64,000 nt of DNA from an uncultured Prevotellaceae bacterium (GCA_902780635.1 CACZGH010000001.1:277581-341580), one strand, 5' to 3'. Shown: positions 51,407 through 60,246, counted from the first letter of the stretch. Numbers and translations: made by a program. The notes: generated from the letters alone by a model not told the origin.

Positions 51407-53362
51407 ATGAAAACGACAGTACCTGTGATCGGCATGGCATGCTCGGCATGCTCGGCCAATGTGGAAAGGAAACTCAACTCACTCGAAGGGGTCAACAGCG
51501 CCAGTGTGTCATTGCCAGCCCGCACCGCCACCATCGAATACGACGACAAGGTGATCACGCTGCAACAGATGAAAGAGGAAATCAGCGCCATCGGCTATGA
51601 CATGGTGATTGAGACTGGCCGCAGCGTAGTGGAGATAGAGCGCCGCGAATACATCTTGCTCCGACGCAAGACACTGCTCTCATGGGGTTTCTCCATCCTG
51701 GTGATGGCCATCTCGATGGGCTGGCTGCACGTAGGCAACGACGATGTGGCGCATCAGACCTCGATGCTGCTCGCCGCCGCTTGTATGATCGTCTGTGGAC
51801 GCCATTTCTATACCAGTGCGGCACGGCAACTGCGGCACGGCACCGCCAATATGGACACCTTGGTGGCTCTCTCCACGGGCATCGCTTTCGTCTTCAGCGT
51901 GTTCAACACATTCTGGGGGGAGAGGTTCTGGGGTACAAAAGGCATCACATGGCACACCTACTACGACGCCACGGTGATGATCATCACCTTCGTGCTGACA
52001 GGTCGTCTGATAGAGGAGAGGGCTCGGAAAAACACCGCCAGCGCCATCCGCCAACTGATGGGACTGACTCCAAAAACTGCACGTGTATACAAAGGCATGC
52101 AGACCGACGCACAAGGCCAGCAGACACCGCTCTACGAGGAGGTGCCTATCAGCACCATCGCCCCTGGCGACGTGATAGAGGTGAGGGCTGGCGAGAAAAT
52201 ACCCGTCGACGGCATGGTGAACTACGGCGAGAGTTTCATGACCCCCGACAGCGCCTATGTCGATGAGGCCATGATCAGCGGCGAGCCTTCGCCCGTGGCC
52301 AAAAAACTGGGTTCAAAGGCGCTGGCCGGCACCGTGGTGAGCCAGGGCAAACTGAGAATGCGCGCCCAAAAGACTGGGAAGGACACCGCCCTGGCACAAA
52401 TCATACGCATGGTACAGGAAGCACAGGGCAGCAAAGCCCCCGTGCAGCGTGTGGTGGACCGCATCGCACTGGTCTTCGTACCCACCGTGGCGACGATCGC
52501 ACTGCTCACCTTCATCATCTGGTGGGTGGTGGGAGGCAGCACTGCCCTACCCCACGCCATTCTCTCTGCCGTGTCGGTACTTGTGGTGGCCTGTCCCTGT
52601 GCACTGGGGCTGGCCACCCCCACAGCCCTTATGGTGGGCATGGGCAAAGCCGCAAAAAGAAATATACTCATCAAAGACGCCACCGCACTGGAGCGCATCT
52701 GTCGGGTGGACGCCTTAGTGACCGACAAGACAGGCACCCTCACCATCCCCAACCCTGCCATCGACTTCACTCGGGCGGACTCACTGCCTCTTGATGAGCG
52801 CGAGACACTGAAGCCGCACACCCAAGAGGCCATCAGCCAACTGAAAGAAAAAGGCATCGAGGTGTATATGATGAGCGGCGACAACGAAGAGGCTGCCGCC
52901 TACTGGGCACGGAAGGCTGGAATCGACCACTATCAAAGCCGTGTGCAACCCCAGGATAAGGAAAATCTGGTGTCGAGGCTGCAACAAGAGGGTAAATGCG
53001 TGGCCATGGTGGGCGATGGGATCAACGACTCACAGGCACTGGCGCTGGCCGATGTCAGCATCGCCATGGGCCAGGGCACCGACATCGCCATGGACGTGGC
53101 TCAAATGACACTGATGGGCGACGACCTAAGGCGCATCCCTGAGGCAGTGACGTTGAGCCGCCGCACCGTGAAGACCATCCACCAGAATCTCTTCTGGGCC
53201 TTTATATATAATGTGGTGTGTATCCCCTTGGCCGCCGGACTGCCTTACGCGATAGGCTACGAATGGCAGATCACACCGATGTGGGCCAGCGCCCTTATGG
53301 CCTTCTCCAGCGTCAGTGTGGTAGCCAACAGTATCATCAACGCCCCGTCAGACAAAGCCTGA
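51407..53362 (+). CDS. copA: copper-type heavy-metal P-type ATPase without a visible N-domain
   Basis: The 651-residue protein has a heavy-metal-associated domain (about 3-66, metal motif MACSAC at 10-15), the membrane region with the CPC motif (CPCALGLATPTA, about residue 396) and the P-domain with DKTGTLT (Asp 440), MSGDN (about 489) and GDGINDSQALA (about 537). It would export monovalent copper. Between DKTGT and the second part of the P-domain only about 28 residues lie, where CopA proteins have an N-domain of about 100-130 residues including the SEHPLA-type histidine. None of that is present, so ATP binding is in doubt. The ATG at 51407 is preferred over a start at 51380 because the promoter lies between them. 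Confidence 0.9.
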   Translation: MKTTVPVIGMACSACSANVERKLNSLEGVNSASVSLPARTATIEYDDKVITLQQMKEEISAIGYDMVIETGRSVVEIERREYILLRRKTLLSWGFSILVMAISMGWLHVGNDDVAHQTSMLLAAACMIVCGRHFYTSAARQLRHGTANMDTLVALSTGIAFVFSVFNTFWGERFWGTKGITWHTYYDATVMIITFVLTGRLIEERARKNTASAIRQLMGLTPKTARVYKGMQTDAQGQQTPLYEEVPISTIAPGDVIEVRAGEKIPVDGMVNYGESFMTPDSAYVDEAMISGEPSPVAKKLGSKALAGTVVSQGKLRMRAQKTGKDTALAQIIRMVQEAQGSKAPVQRVVDRIALVFVPTVATIALLTFIIWWVVGGSTALPHAILSAVSVLVVACPCALGLATPTALMVGMGKAAKRNILIKDATALERICRVDALVTDKTGTLTIPNPAIDFTRADSLPLDERETLKPHTQEAISQLKEKGIEVYMMSGDNEEAAAYWARKAGIDHYQSRVQPQDKENLVSRLQQEGKCVAMVGDGINDSQALALADVSIAMGQGTDIAMDVAQMTLMGDDLRRIPEAVTLSRRTVKTIHQNLFWAFIYNVVCIPLAAGLPYAIGYEWQITPMWASALMAFSSVSVVANSIINAPSDKA

Positions 53363-53371
53363 CGGGGCGTT
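53339..53371 (+). terminator. hairpin overlapping the copA stop codon
   Basis: A perfect 13-bp stem (AACGCCCCGTCAG with CTGACGGGGCGTT, loop 7) contains the copA TGA stop at 53360-53362. It is a strong hairpin, but no T-tract follows, so it may be a transcript-stabilising structure rather than an intrinsic terminator. Confidence 0.6.
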
Positions 53372-53416
53372 GGCCACTCCTCTCCTAAGAAGGAAGGAGG
53401 GGATGAGGGGGAGGTA

Positions 53417-54196
53417 TTACTTCACCAGCACTTTCTGTCCATTGACGACATAGACACCGGGCTGCATCTTGTTGATTTCAGAAGCACGCACGTTGGTGGC
53501 GACCTTCACACCAGAGAGTGTGTAAACATCCACTTTCTCTTTTGAGGAAGCCACAGCACTGATGCTCGACAGTTCGCCAGCAGCGAGGTGGTTGGTGCGC
53601 AACAGGGCGTCGGTACCTGAAGACACTTTCACATAGCAACGGGTGGCATAGAAGCCGCTCTTGGTCTCATCCACCGGTGTGAAACGAGCCTCTGCATTGT
53701 CAACAGCAAGCACCCCATAGAAGCCGATGCCGTCGATGTGGGTCTGAGCGCAGGCCATCGTCACGGTCTCATTGCCACCCTTCACTTGGTAGGTGAGAGC
53801 AGCCTCGCCTGCTGTCAGAGTGGTCAGCTTACTGATTTTCTTGTTGGCAGCCTCGCCCGTGTAGTGTAAGATATAGGGCACATTGGCCTCAATACCGGCT
53901 GACTTGCAGTCTTGGAAGTCGAGACGGATACCATTGGACTCCTGTTCAGCGCCAACGAGTTTCTCCAGACGGCAGTCTGCACCGAAAAGTTCGTTGAGCT
54001 CACTCTCGCTCACAGCGAAAGGCAGTGAGATAGTGTTCCATCCAGTGAACACGTAACGGTTGACTGTCACGTTGCACTCACAGCCGTCAAATTTTTCCAC
54101 TGGTGTGCCAGCATAGGTGCTCAGTATGACTTTCTGCTGGGCATTGACACTCATTGTGGCCAGAGCCATCATTGCGATAAGATAAAATTTCTTCAT
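53417..54196 (-). CDS. secreted protein with C-terminal tail motif, unknown function
   Basis: The 259-residue protein has a signal peptide (1-19), a beta-rich body with WNTISLPFAVSESELNELFG (a stretch also seen as WNTLCLPFDI in the protein at 29014) and a C-terminal VYTLSGVKVATN...PGVYVVNGQKVLVK tail. The tail matches the other secreted proteins of the window. No catalytic motif was seen. It is monocistronic with its own promoter. Confidence 0.82.
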   Translation of the reverse strand: MKKFYLIAMMALATMSVNAQQKVILSTYAGTPVEKFDGCECNVTVNRYVFTGWNTISLPFAVSESELNELFGADCRLEKLVGAEQESNGIRLDFQDCKSAGIEANVPYILHYTGEAANKKISKLTTLTAGEAALTYQVKGGNETVTMACAQTHIDGIGFYGVLAVDNAEARFTPVDETKSGFYATRCYVKVSSGTDALLRTNHLAAGELSSISAVASSKEKVDVYTLSGVKVATNVRASEINKMQPGVYVVNGQKVLVK

Positions 54197-54252
54197 AATC
54201 TAAAATTTTAGGTTTATATTATGATTAATGTAATGAATTTCCAACTCGAAAG

Positions 54253-54260
54253 CAAAGATA
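54253..54260 (-). promoter_or_regulatory. Bacteroidetes -7 box for the secreted protein at 53417
   Basis: TATCTTTG reads on the minus strand, about 57 nt before the ATG at 54196. TTTG lies about 20 nt upstream. Confidence 0.66.
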
Positions 54261-54350
54261 GCGTTTTTTGTTGTAATCGCAAAGAAAAAAAGGAATTTAA
54301 CTTTATTTTTATCAAAAAAGGTAGCGGTAGATTGTGGGGAGAGGTATGTG

Positions 54351-54378
54351 GTAAGTGGTGAGAGGTGAGAGGTGAGAG
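54351..54378. repeat. heptamer tandem repeat GTGAGAG x4
   Basis: GTAAGTG and three GTGAGAG units, followed by ATTACCC. It is the same family as the arms at 7121 and the copy at 63810. Confidence 0.85.
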
Positions 54379-54470
54379 ATTACCCTTGCAAACAACTCGT
54401 CTACTTGTCTACTCGCCTACTTAAGAAATAACTTATCAACCAAAAATTTGGCTTTGCTCCCGATTTTGAT

Positions 54471-54478
54471 TATCTTTG
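54471..54478 (+). promoter_or_regulatory. Bacteroidetes -7 box and -33 TTTG for serB
   Basis: TATCTTTG with TTTG at 54447-54450, about 20 nt upstream. The leader to the ATG at 54499 is about 17 nt. Confidence 0.72.
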
Positions 54479-54498
54479 CATCGTAATGTTGTAAAAGA

Positions 54499-55713
54499 AT
54501 GAACAAAGAACAAATTCTGGTGAGCATCACCGGACAAGACCGTCCTGGACTCACCGCCTCAGTGATGAGAATCCTGGCCCAACACAACGCTCAAATCCTT
54601 GATATCGGCCAGGCCGACATCCACAGCACACTATCACTGGGCATCCTGATCCGCATCGACGAACAGCACTCTGGTCAGGTGCTCAAAGAACTGCTCTTCA
54701 AGGCTACAGCCCTAGGGGTGAACATCGGGTTCTCCCCTATCGCCGACGACGAATACGAGGGATGGGTGGCACTGCAAGGGAAAAACAGATATATCCTCAC
54801 CATCATCGGGCGCTCCCTCTCCGCCGCACAGATAGAGGCCGCCACAGAGGTGATTGCCAGTCAAGGGCTGAACATCGACTCCATCAAACGCCTTACCGGC
54901 CGGCAGAGCATCAAAAACCCGGAGCGCAACGTGAGGGCATGTATCGAATTCTCCCTCCGTGGCACTCCCGACCGCACCGCCATGCAGGCACAGCTGATGA
55001 AACTCTCCGCAGAGATGGGGTTCGACTTCTCCCTGCAACGTGACGACATGTATCGCCGCATGCGACGCCTCATCTGCTTCGATATGGACTCGACACTCAT
55101 ACAGACAGAGTGTATCGACGAACTGGCTATACGGGCAGGTGTGGGCGACCAGGTGAAAGCCATCACCGAACGCGCCATGAGGGGAGAAATCGACTTCAAA
55201 GAAAGTTTCACCGAACGGGTAGCCCTGCTGAAGGGACTGGATGTGAGTGTGATGCAGGAAATCGCCGACAGCCTGCCCATCACCGAGGGCGTAGACCGGC
55301 TGATGACCGTGCTCAAACGCTGTGGATACAAAATCGCTATCCTCAGCGGAGGTTTCACCTTCTTCGGCGAGTCCCTGCAACGGAAATACGGTATCGACTA
55401 CATGTATGCCAACGAACTGGAGATAGACGACAACGGACGACTGACAGGCAGGTATCTCGGCGAGGTGGTGGACGGCCACCGCAAGGCAGAGCTACTGAAA
55501 CTCATCGCACAAGTGGAAAAGGTAAATCTGGCACAGACCATCGCTGTAGGCGACGGAGCCAACGACCTGCCCATGATCTCTGAGGCTGGCCTGGGCATCG
55601 CATTCCATGCGAAACCGAGGGTGAAAGCCACTGCCAAACAGTCCATCAGCACCATCGGCCTCGACGGCGTACTCTACTTCTTAGGATTCAAAGACTCTTA
55701 CATCGGGAGCTGA
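54499..55713 (+). CDS. serB: phosphoserine phosphatase with tandem ACT domains
   Basis: The 404-residue protein has two ACT-like domains (about 2-80 and 90-170; the first starts ILVSITGQDRPGLTASVMR) and a HAD phosphatase domain with FDMDSTLIQTECIDE (nucleophile Asp 195), an ILSGGFTFFGESL motif and GDGANDLPMISEAGLG (about residue 352). It removes the phosphate from phosphoserine in the last step of serine synthesis. It has its own promoter, and the DUF4236 gene follows 31 nt later in the same direction. Confidence 0.95.
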   Translation: MNKEQILVSITGQDRPGLTASVMRILAQHNAQILDIGQADIHSTLSLGILIRIDEQHSGQVLKELLFKATALGVNIGFSPIADDEYEGWVALQGKNRYILTIIGRSLSAAQIEAATEVIASQGLNIDSIKRLTGRQSIKNPERNVRACIEFSLRGTPDRTAMQAQLMKLSAEMGFDFSLQRDDMYRRMRRLICFDMDSTLIQTECIDELAIRAGVGDQVKAITERAMRGEIDFKESFTERVALLKGLDVSVMQEIADSLPITEGVDRLMTVLKRCGYKIAILSGGFTFFGESLQRKYGIDYMYANELEIDDNGRLTGRYLGEVVDGHRKAELLKLIAQVEKVNLAQTIAVGDGANDLPMISEAGLGIAFHAKPRVKATAKQSISTIGLDGVLYFLGFKDSYIGS

Positions 55714-55744
55714 AAACACTCCACACATTTTTCATCACAACATC

Positions 55745-56461
55745 ATGCCTACCTACATCAGAAAATCCATCAAAATCCTGCCCTGGGTGACCCTCAACAT
55801 CAACAAGACAGGAATGAGCTTGTCAATAGGCCCACGAGGCGCCAAACTCAATATCGGAAAGAAAGGTGCCTATATCAACACCAATCTCCCCGGCACTGGG
55901 GTTTACAACAAAACCAAAGTGGGCACCAGTCTGCTGTGGGGCATAGGCACTTTTGTCGCACTGGTAGCCATCGGCTATGGACTGGGCATTCTGCTCCAGA
56001 ACTTCACCTTATTTATTATAATGTGCGTCCTCGCACTGGTGGGTGGCATCGCCGCTTTCTTCATCTCAAGAAACATCAGAAAAAACAATGTGGCGGAGGA
56101 AGAGGAGGTCGAAGTGCCTGCTCCCAAAGCCAGCACGAAGAAAAGCAGCAAGAAAACGGCCACCATCCCCACCAGAAGTGCGAAAAAAGGTACACGCACC
56201 TCTGGTCGCACAGCGAAGCGTGCTGACAATGCCCAGGCCGATGCCTATATCAATGAAGTGCAGAAACTCTTAGAGAAGATGGCCACCACGGAAAGCATTG
56301 ACGAACTGAAGTCAATCCATACCCAGATCGTAGACATCATGTACACCAATGTGAAGCCTCTCGGTGTCAAAGTCTTCGACATGGACTTCGATGAGGCCAT
56401 GGCTGTCATCGAACAAGAATATGCTGAGGGACTGAAACAGCTCTCCTCCGAAGCCGAATAA
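55745..56461 (+). CDS. DUF4236-containing membrane protein
   Basis: The 238-residue protein has an N-terminal DUF4236 segment (residues 1-55, with INKTGMSLSIGPRGAKLNIG and LPGTGVYNKTKVG) and two membrane spans (about 58-105). A basic, lysine-rich cytosolic middle (SKKTATIPTRSAKKG) and an acidic C-terminal helix follow. DUF4236 has no assigned activity. It lies 31 nt after serB. Confidence 0.85.
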   Translation: MPTYIRKSIKILPWVTLNINKTGMSLSIGPRGAKLNIGKKGAYINTNLPGTGVYNKTKVGTSLLWGIGTFVALVAIGYGLGILLQNFTLFIIMCVLALVGGIAAFFISRNIRKNNVAEEEEVEVPAPKASTKKSSKKTATIPTRSAKKGTRTSGRTAKRADNAQADAYINEVQKLLEKMATTESIDELKSIHTQIVDIMYTNVKPLGVKVFDMDFDEAMAVIEQEYAEGLKQLSSEAE

Positions 56462-56694
56462 GGAAACTGCTTACAACTACTCCCACTACTCCTACGTCGT
56501 AACAACGTCTTCCAACGTCCACGTCCCACTACGAAGTAACACTTTAACAAAATATCCGGCGTTATTGACCATCAAGTCAATACCGCTAATTATATAAATT
56601 AGCTTTATATTTTATCTTATTAATATAAAGTTATTCTCTTAATAAATTTATATTTTTGCAATGCAATTAAAAACATCAGCAAAAATATAAAATC
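56462..56694. other. short gene-free stretch before the small rhomboid pair
   Basis: It contains CTAC-rich and AT-rich sequence and the promoter at 56651. No gene, hairpin or other feature was recognised. Confidence 0.5.
56651..56658 (+). promoter_or_regulatory. Bacteroidetes -7 box for the gene at 56695
   Basis: TATTTTTG is followed by CA, with the ATG at 56695 about 33 nt after the expected RNA start. Confidence 0.65.
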
Positions 56695-57153
56695 ATGAGA
56701 AAAACAACTAAAACACCAAGATCTGCATTTGAATACCGCGACGAGCGCAACCGCAATCTGTTGGAGGTATTCAACCGTGAGTTTGAATTGTGCGACGGTC
56801 TCAATGTGATGGAAGTGATAGACATGGCCATCCACCAGCCGGCGCAACGTTTCTGGGTGAGTGAGGAACGCGCGCTGCGAGTCGTATCATCGATGTACCA
56901 CCGTCCTTTGCCCACCGGAGGTCACCCCCTCAAGCGCGAGATGTTTGAGGAGATCAAGCGCCGCTGTGAACGGCTGAAGGAATACTATCCAGAGTGGTCG
57001 CTCCGTCGCCGTGTGTATTATGTGGTCAACCGTGAGGCGCCACGGTTTTATCTATCCGCCGCTGCTGCCCATGTCATCATTTGTAAGGAGAAGAAGAGAT
57101 GCAAGCAAGAGATCATGCAAAGGCTACGTCGCTGGGTGTCGGCGGCCTCGTAA
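56695..57153 (+). CDS. unknown basic protein upstream of a rhomboid gene
   Basis: The 152-residue protein is basic and largely helical, starting MRKTTKTPRSAFEYRDERNR and containing KRRCERLKEYYPEWSLRRRV and an AAAAHVIICKEKKR-like C-terminus. The arginine-rich helical make-up could suit nucleic-acid binding, but I recognise no family. It overlaps the next gene; the last base of its TAA stop doubles as the A of an in-frame ATG of that gene at 57153. Confidence 0.55.
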   Translation: MRKTTKTPRSAFEYRDERNRNLLEVFNREFELCDGLNVMEVIDMAIHQPAQRFWVSEERALRVVSSMYHRPLPTGGHPLKREMFEEIKRRCERLKEYYPEWSLRRRVYYVVNREAPRFYLSAAAAHVIICKEKKRCKQEIMQRLRRWVSAAS

Positions 57154-57602
57154 TGGCTGTAGCCATCCTGTCGCCATGTAATACACCAGACATTGGCATC
57201 GGTCTCTACACTGGGGCGCCACTCTATGCACGTCTGCTGCATCCTCTCGTACACACGGGACTCGTGCATGCCATCCTCAATGTCTATGTGTGGCTACAGA
57301 TTGTGTTTTTATGCCCGATTCGTCTACGCCATCTATTGACGGCCTGGCTCATCGCCTGTAGTTGTCCTTCTGCCATAGCCACGCTGGGGGCTGCGGCTAC
57401 CGACCAGGTGGTGGGTCTCTCGGGAGTCATTTACGCGCTGCTTGGCGCGCAAATAACCCACGCAAAAGACCCCTTCTCCTATAACCTGTGGATAGCAGCC
57501 TATCTTTTGACGGGATGGCTCATCGGTGGCACCGCCGTGGTTTTTCACCTATACTGCTATCTGATGGGAATTATCTTTAGGAGTGCAGGAGTTGAGGAGT
57601 GA
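57099..57602 (+). CDS. small rhomboid-like intramembrane protease
   Basis: The 167-residue protein has about six hydrophobic segments and the rhomboid features: HPLVHTGLVHAILNVYVW (loop-1 and helix-2 histidine/asparagine), a GLSGVIYALLGA helix with the GxSG catalytic serine and VVFHLYCYLMG with the catalytic histidine. It would cleave membrane proteins within the bilayer. It is smaller than many rhomboids. An ATG at 57153, on the preceding stop (TAATG), is an alternative start, but it would cut into the first membrane helix. Its last residues (SAGVEE) lie in an AGGAGTTG-type repeat. Confidence 0.75.
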   Translation: MQARDHAKATSLGVGGLVMAVAILSPCNTPDIGIGLYTGAPLYARLLHPLVHTGLVHAILNVYVWLQIVFLCPIRLRHLLTAWLIACSCPSAIATLGAAATDQVVGLSGVIYALLGAQITHAKDPFSYNLWIAAYLLTGWLIGGTAVVFHLYCYLMGIIFRSAGVEE

Positions 57603-57704
57603 AGGAGTTCAGACAAATGACTTAATATGAAGAGTCCAGAAGTGGAGGACCTCAGCATTCAGTGCTATTGTCTGAACTCCTCAACTCCTCAACTCCTCAA
57701 CTCC
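57589..57704. repeat. AACTCCTC-type repeat forming an imperfect hairpin
   Basis: GGAGTTCAGACAA (57604-57616) pairs exactly with TTGTCTGAACTCC (57668-57680), and the match extends imperfectly with 8-nt units of AACTCCTC. The left arm starts inside the last codons of the rhomboid gene. Confidence 0.7.
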
Positions 57705-57711
57705 TAAAACA

Positions 57712-59250
57712 CTAATACCTCCGCAGGAAAGCCACCATATTGCCGACACCATAGGGGTTGGTGGCATTCTCAGAAAACATACTGCGGCCACCTGTGGGTT
57801 TGTAAAGGAACTGTCTGCCGTCAAAGTTGTGCACGCCCACCTGCTTCTCTGGGTTGGCCGTCAACACATACTGAATGGACTTGCCAGTGCGGGGAAGCGC
57901 CACATAGACATCTTCCTCCACATGCGTCAGGGGATCCTCCTCTGTGATAGGGTTGAGAAGACGGCGGCGAGAGTCGTAACGATAGAAATTGACCACCGTC
58001 TGATCTTCCTGCAAGAGATGGTTGACAGCAAAAAGGATACTGCCGTCATTGCACCTCCAGTAGCAGGCCTCTACCGCGCGATAGTCGCTGCCATTGGCGT
58101 TCTCTGGCAGGTTGGCCACAAAGATATACCCATTCTTCTTGTCTACCTCCACAATGTCCACTGCGCTTTTGTAGGGTGGATTGAGCGCCAGAGAGGCGCT
58201 TTTGATGAGCGGAGAGTTACTCTTATGGGCCAAGGCGATGAAGAAGTCGGCGATGCCTGGTTTGGTGACGCTGTTGCTCACCTTCAGCACGTTGTTCTCC
58301 CAGTCGTTGTCATAATACGACACCTCTTCCCCATCGGGATAGCCTCCTTCAGGATCATAGGCTTCCCCCTCGCTTTCGAAAAACTGTGAGCCGGTGTATT
58401 GCACATCATCAATGGAGCCGAGCATGGTCTGTCCATGACGCACAATACATTCGTCGAGCACGGGACGGGCATTGTCGATGGAGAAAAGCGGGCCGCGGTT
58501 GTCGTAGAACTTGCATTTTTTGAACTGCACCTCCGAACTACCCGATATATTGACCAGTGAGAACTGTTTGTTGCGGAAGAACTCACAGTTGCTGAATTTG
58601 ACATCACTGCACCGTGTGATGGTCATGATCTGATAGGAGCAGTCGCGGATATAAGAGTTGAAGCACTGTATCATCTGCGAGTCGGAGGCACCGATGCCCT
58701 CTGTTCCACAACCATACATGTCGCAGCCGGAGATACGTGCTTCATTGCAGTGGTCGAACATCACCACGCCACCCTCGCAATATCCTTCCTCAGTGTGGCC
58801 TAAAGTGAGATTGATGAGGTTTACATTTTCACAACATAAGAAGTAGAAGACATAGGCATAGCGAGGGTTGATGATGATCGACGGTCCGTCAAGCACATCG
58901 CCCTCTCCCTCAATAGTCAGATTGGACAAGCCTGCCACCACCAACTGGTTACCATCGAAATTGTCGTAATAACCCAGTGCCTCCACTTTATTATATAAGT
59001 CAATGGGAGGCTCATAGGTATTAATCTCTACCATTTTAAGCTCTGACCTCAAGGCTTCATCTTCAAGAGCCTCGGTAAGCATGATTTTCGTACCTTTAGG
59101 GATGATGATGTGAGTATTGCTGGCAAGGGCACGAAGAAATTCCTTGCCATTGGTGACTCTCACTTTGGTGGCGACTGATGTGCCGGCGCTGGCTGTGAAC
59201 GCAACGAAAAGCATCAGCATGACAACAGAAAAAAACTTGCATGGTCTCAT
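57712..59250 (-). CDS. secreted right-handed beta-helix protein
   Basis: The 512-residue protein has a signal peptide (1-21) and a long region of short repeated strands (about 130-330, for example FSNCEFFRNKQFSLVNISG and VQFKKCKFYDNRGPLFS) of the kind seen in polysaccharide-binding or -cleaving proteins. A C-terminal region of about 150 residues has no recognised family. No lyase or hydrolase catalytic motif could be fixed by eye. The ATG at 59250 is chosen for its signal peptide; a longer start adds sequence from the 45-bp inverted repeat upstream. Confidence 0.75.
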   Translation of the reverse strand: MRPCKFFSVVMLMLFVAFTASAGTSVATKVRVTNGKEFLRALASNTHIIIPKGTKIMLTEALEDEALRSELKMVEINTYEPPIDLYNKVEALGYYDNFDGNQLVVAGLSNLTIEGEGDVLDGPSIIINPRYAYVFYFLCCENVNLINLTLGHTEEGYCEGGVVMFDHCNEARISGCDMYGCGTEGIGASDSQMIQCFNSYIRDCSYQIMTITRCSDVKFSNCEFFRNKQFSLVNISGSSEVQFKKCKFYDNRGPLFSIDNARPVLDECIVRHGQTMLGSIDDVQYTGSQFFESEGEAYDPEGGYPDGEEVSYYDNDWENNVLKVSNSVTKPGIADFFIALAHKSNSPLIKSASLALNPPYKSAVDIVEVDKKNGYIFVANLPENANGSDYRAVEACYWRCNDGSILFAVNHLLQEDQTVVNFYRYDSRRRLLNPITEEDPLTHVEEDVYVALPRTGKSIQYVLTANPEKQVGVHNFDGRQFLYKPTGGRSMFSENATNPYGVGNMVAFLRRY

Positions 59251-59276
59251 AGTCACAAAATTTGAAGATTTGAGTA

Positions 59277-59284
59277 CAAATATA
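59277..59284 (-). promoter_or_regulatory. Bacteroidetes -7 box for the beta-helix protein
   Basis: TATATTTG reads on the minus strand, about 27 nt before the ATG at 59250. Confidence 0.62.
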
Positions 59285-59337
59285 CACAAAAATCCTTTAT
59301 TTTCCCCCATTGAATAGATTTTTTCGCTTATAAAAAT

Positions 59338-60132
59338 AAAAAAACGCTTCGCTTGGGAAAAAGGTAGAAAAAGGAAGAAAAATTTTTTCATCATTACTTA
59401 CCTGTTAACATCTTTACAATCCGCGTTGGAGGACATCTAACAGAAGAAAAAAACGCAAGCGTTTATGAAAAAGGGAGAAAAACAAGAACAAATCGGCTAT
59501 CAGAACGGGGAGATGGTTCCATCAAGCTTGTCATAATAATATTTTTCAATCTCGGCTTCTGGATAAGTAGAGAAATTGACGAGTATTCCTATAGGAAACT
59601 GTGAGCCAGACATATAACTGAACAACTGATGGCGTTCCTTTTCGCCTATTTCATCAATAGCCTTACATTCTATGATAATATTTCCTCTACTTCGTTCCAA
59701 CATGAAATCCATCTTGAAATAGGACATGAGCGGTTTCCCCCTGAAAAGAGGATGGAAAATGTATTCCTTCTTAAAAGGCACACTATTTTCTGTAAACTCA
59801 ATTCCTAATGCGTCTTGATAGATATACTCGGGAAAACCACATGGCAATTCCTTGTACAATTTGAACAAGTGACCTATCACATCATAGACGTATTCTTTGA
59901 GTCGTTCTTTCAATTGTGGAGATAATTCTTTCTGTCTGAATAGCATTTGCTTTTTTATGACTATAACGATAGAACACAGGGGATTATTATTGGTGTCACC
60001 CACATTTTTCTTCATTTTTTTATCGAAGCCGAAGGCTTTTTCTCTCTTAAAAACAACGGCACCGAGCACAGTGAATCATCACAAGATTTTTTCTTCCTTT
60101 TTCTACCTTTTTCTCAAGCGAAGCGTTTTTTT
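59338..60132. mobile_element. GxxExxY gene bracketed by 45-bp inverted repeats
   Basis: The left arm (59338-59382) and the right arm (60088-60132) are inverted copies that differ at one of 45 positions; the pattern runs from seven A residues through CGCTTCGCTTG to AAGGAAGAAAAA. Between them lie only the GxxExxY gene and non-coding sequence. Target-site duplications were not identified, so a mobile unit is suspected rather than shown. Confidence 0.5.
59500..59946 (-). CDS. GxxExxY-family protein
   Basis: The 148-residue protein (189 if read from an upstream start at 60069) contains the motif GFPEYIY (G-x-x-E-x-x-Y), followed by ALGIEFTENSVPFKKEY and a C-terminal DFMLERSRGNIIIECKAID. The arrangement of acidic residues and ECKA resembles a nuclease core of the PD-(D/E)xK type. 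The family's function is unknown. It lies alone between 45-bp inverted repeats. Confidence 0.82.
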   Translation of the reverse strand: MLFRQKELSPQLKERLKEYVYDVIGHLFKLYKELPCGFPEYIYQDALGIEFTENSVPFKKEYIFHPLFRGKPLMSYFKMDFMLERSRGNIIIECKAIDEIGEKERHQLFSYMSGSQFPIGILVNFSTYPEAEIEKYYYDKLDGTISPF

Positions 60133-60206
60133 ATGATTGATTTTCATCAACCCACTGCATGTTTATCAGGATATCAAAATGACAGGATTTCCTATCAAGT
60201 AACAAG

Positions 60207-60214
60207 TATCTTTG
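60207..60214 (+). promoter_or_regulatory. Bacteroidetes -7 box for the repeat protein at 60247
   Basis: TATCTTTG is followed by CAG. The leader to the ATG at 60247 is about 28 nt. Confidence 0.65.
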
Positions 60215-60246
60215 CAGTACATTTATTCACCAAAACATTCACTGAT

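Noticed and set aside
59947-60246. N-terminal extension of the repeat protein
   Set aside because: It translates through the 45-bp inverted repeat and the gap, while a promoter lies at 60207.
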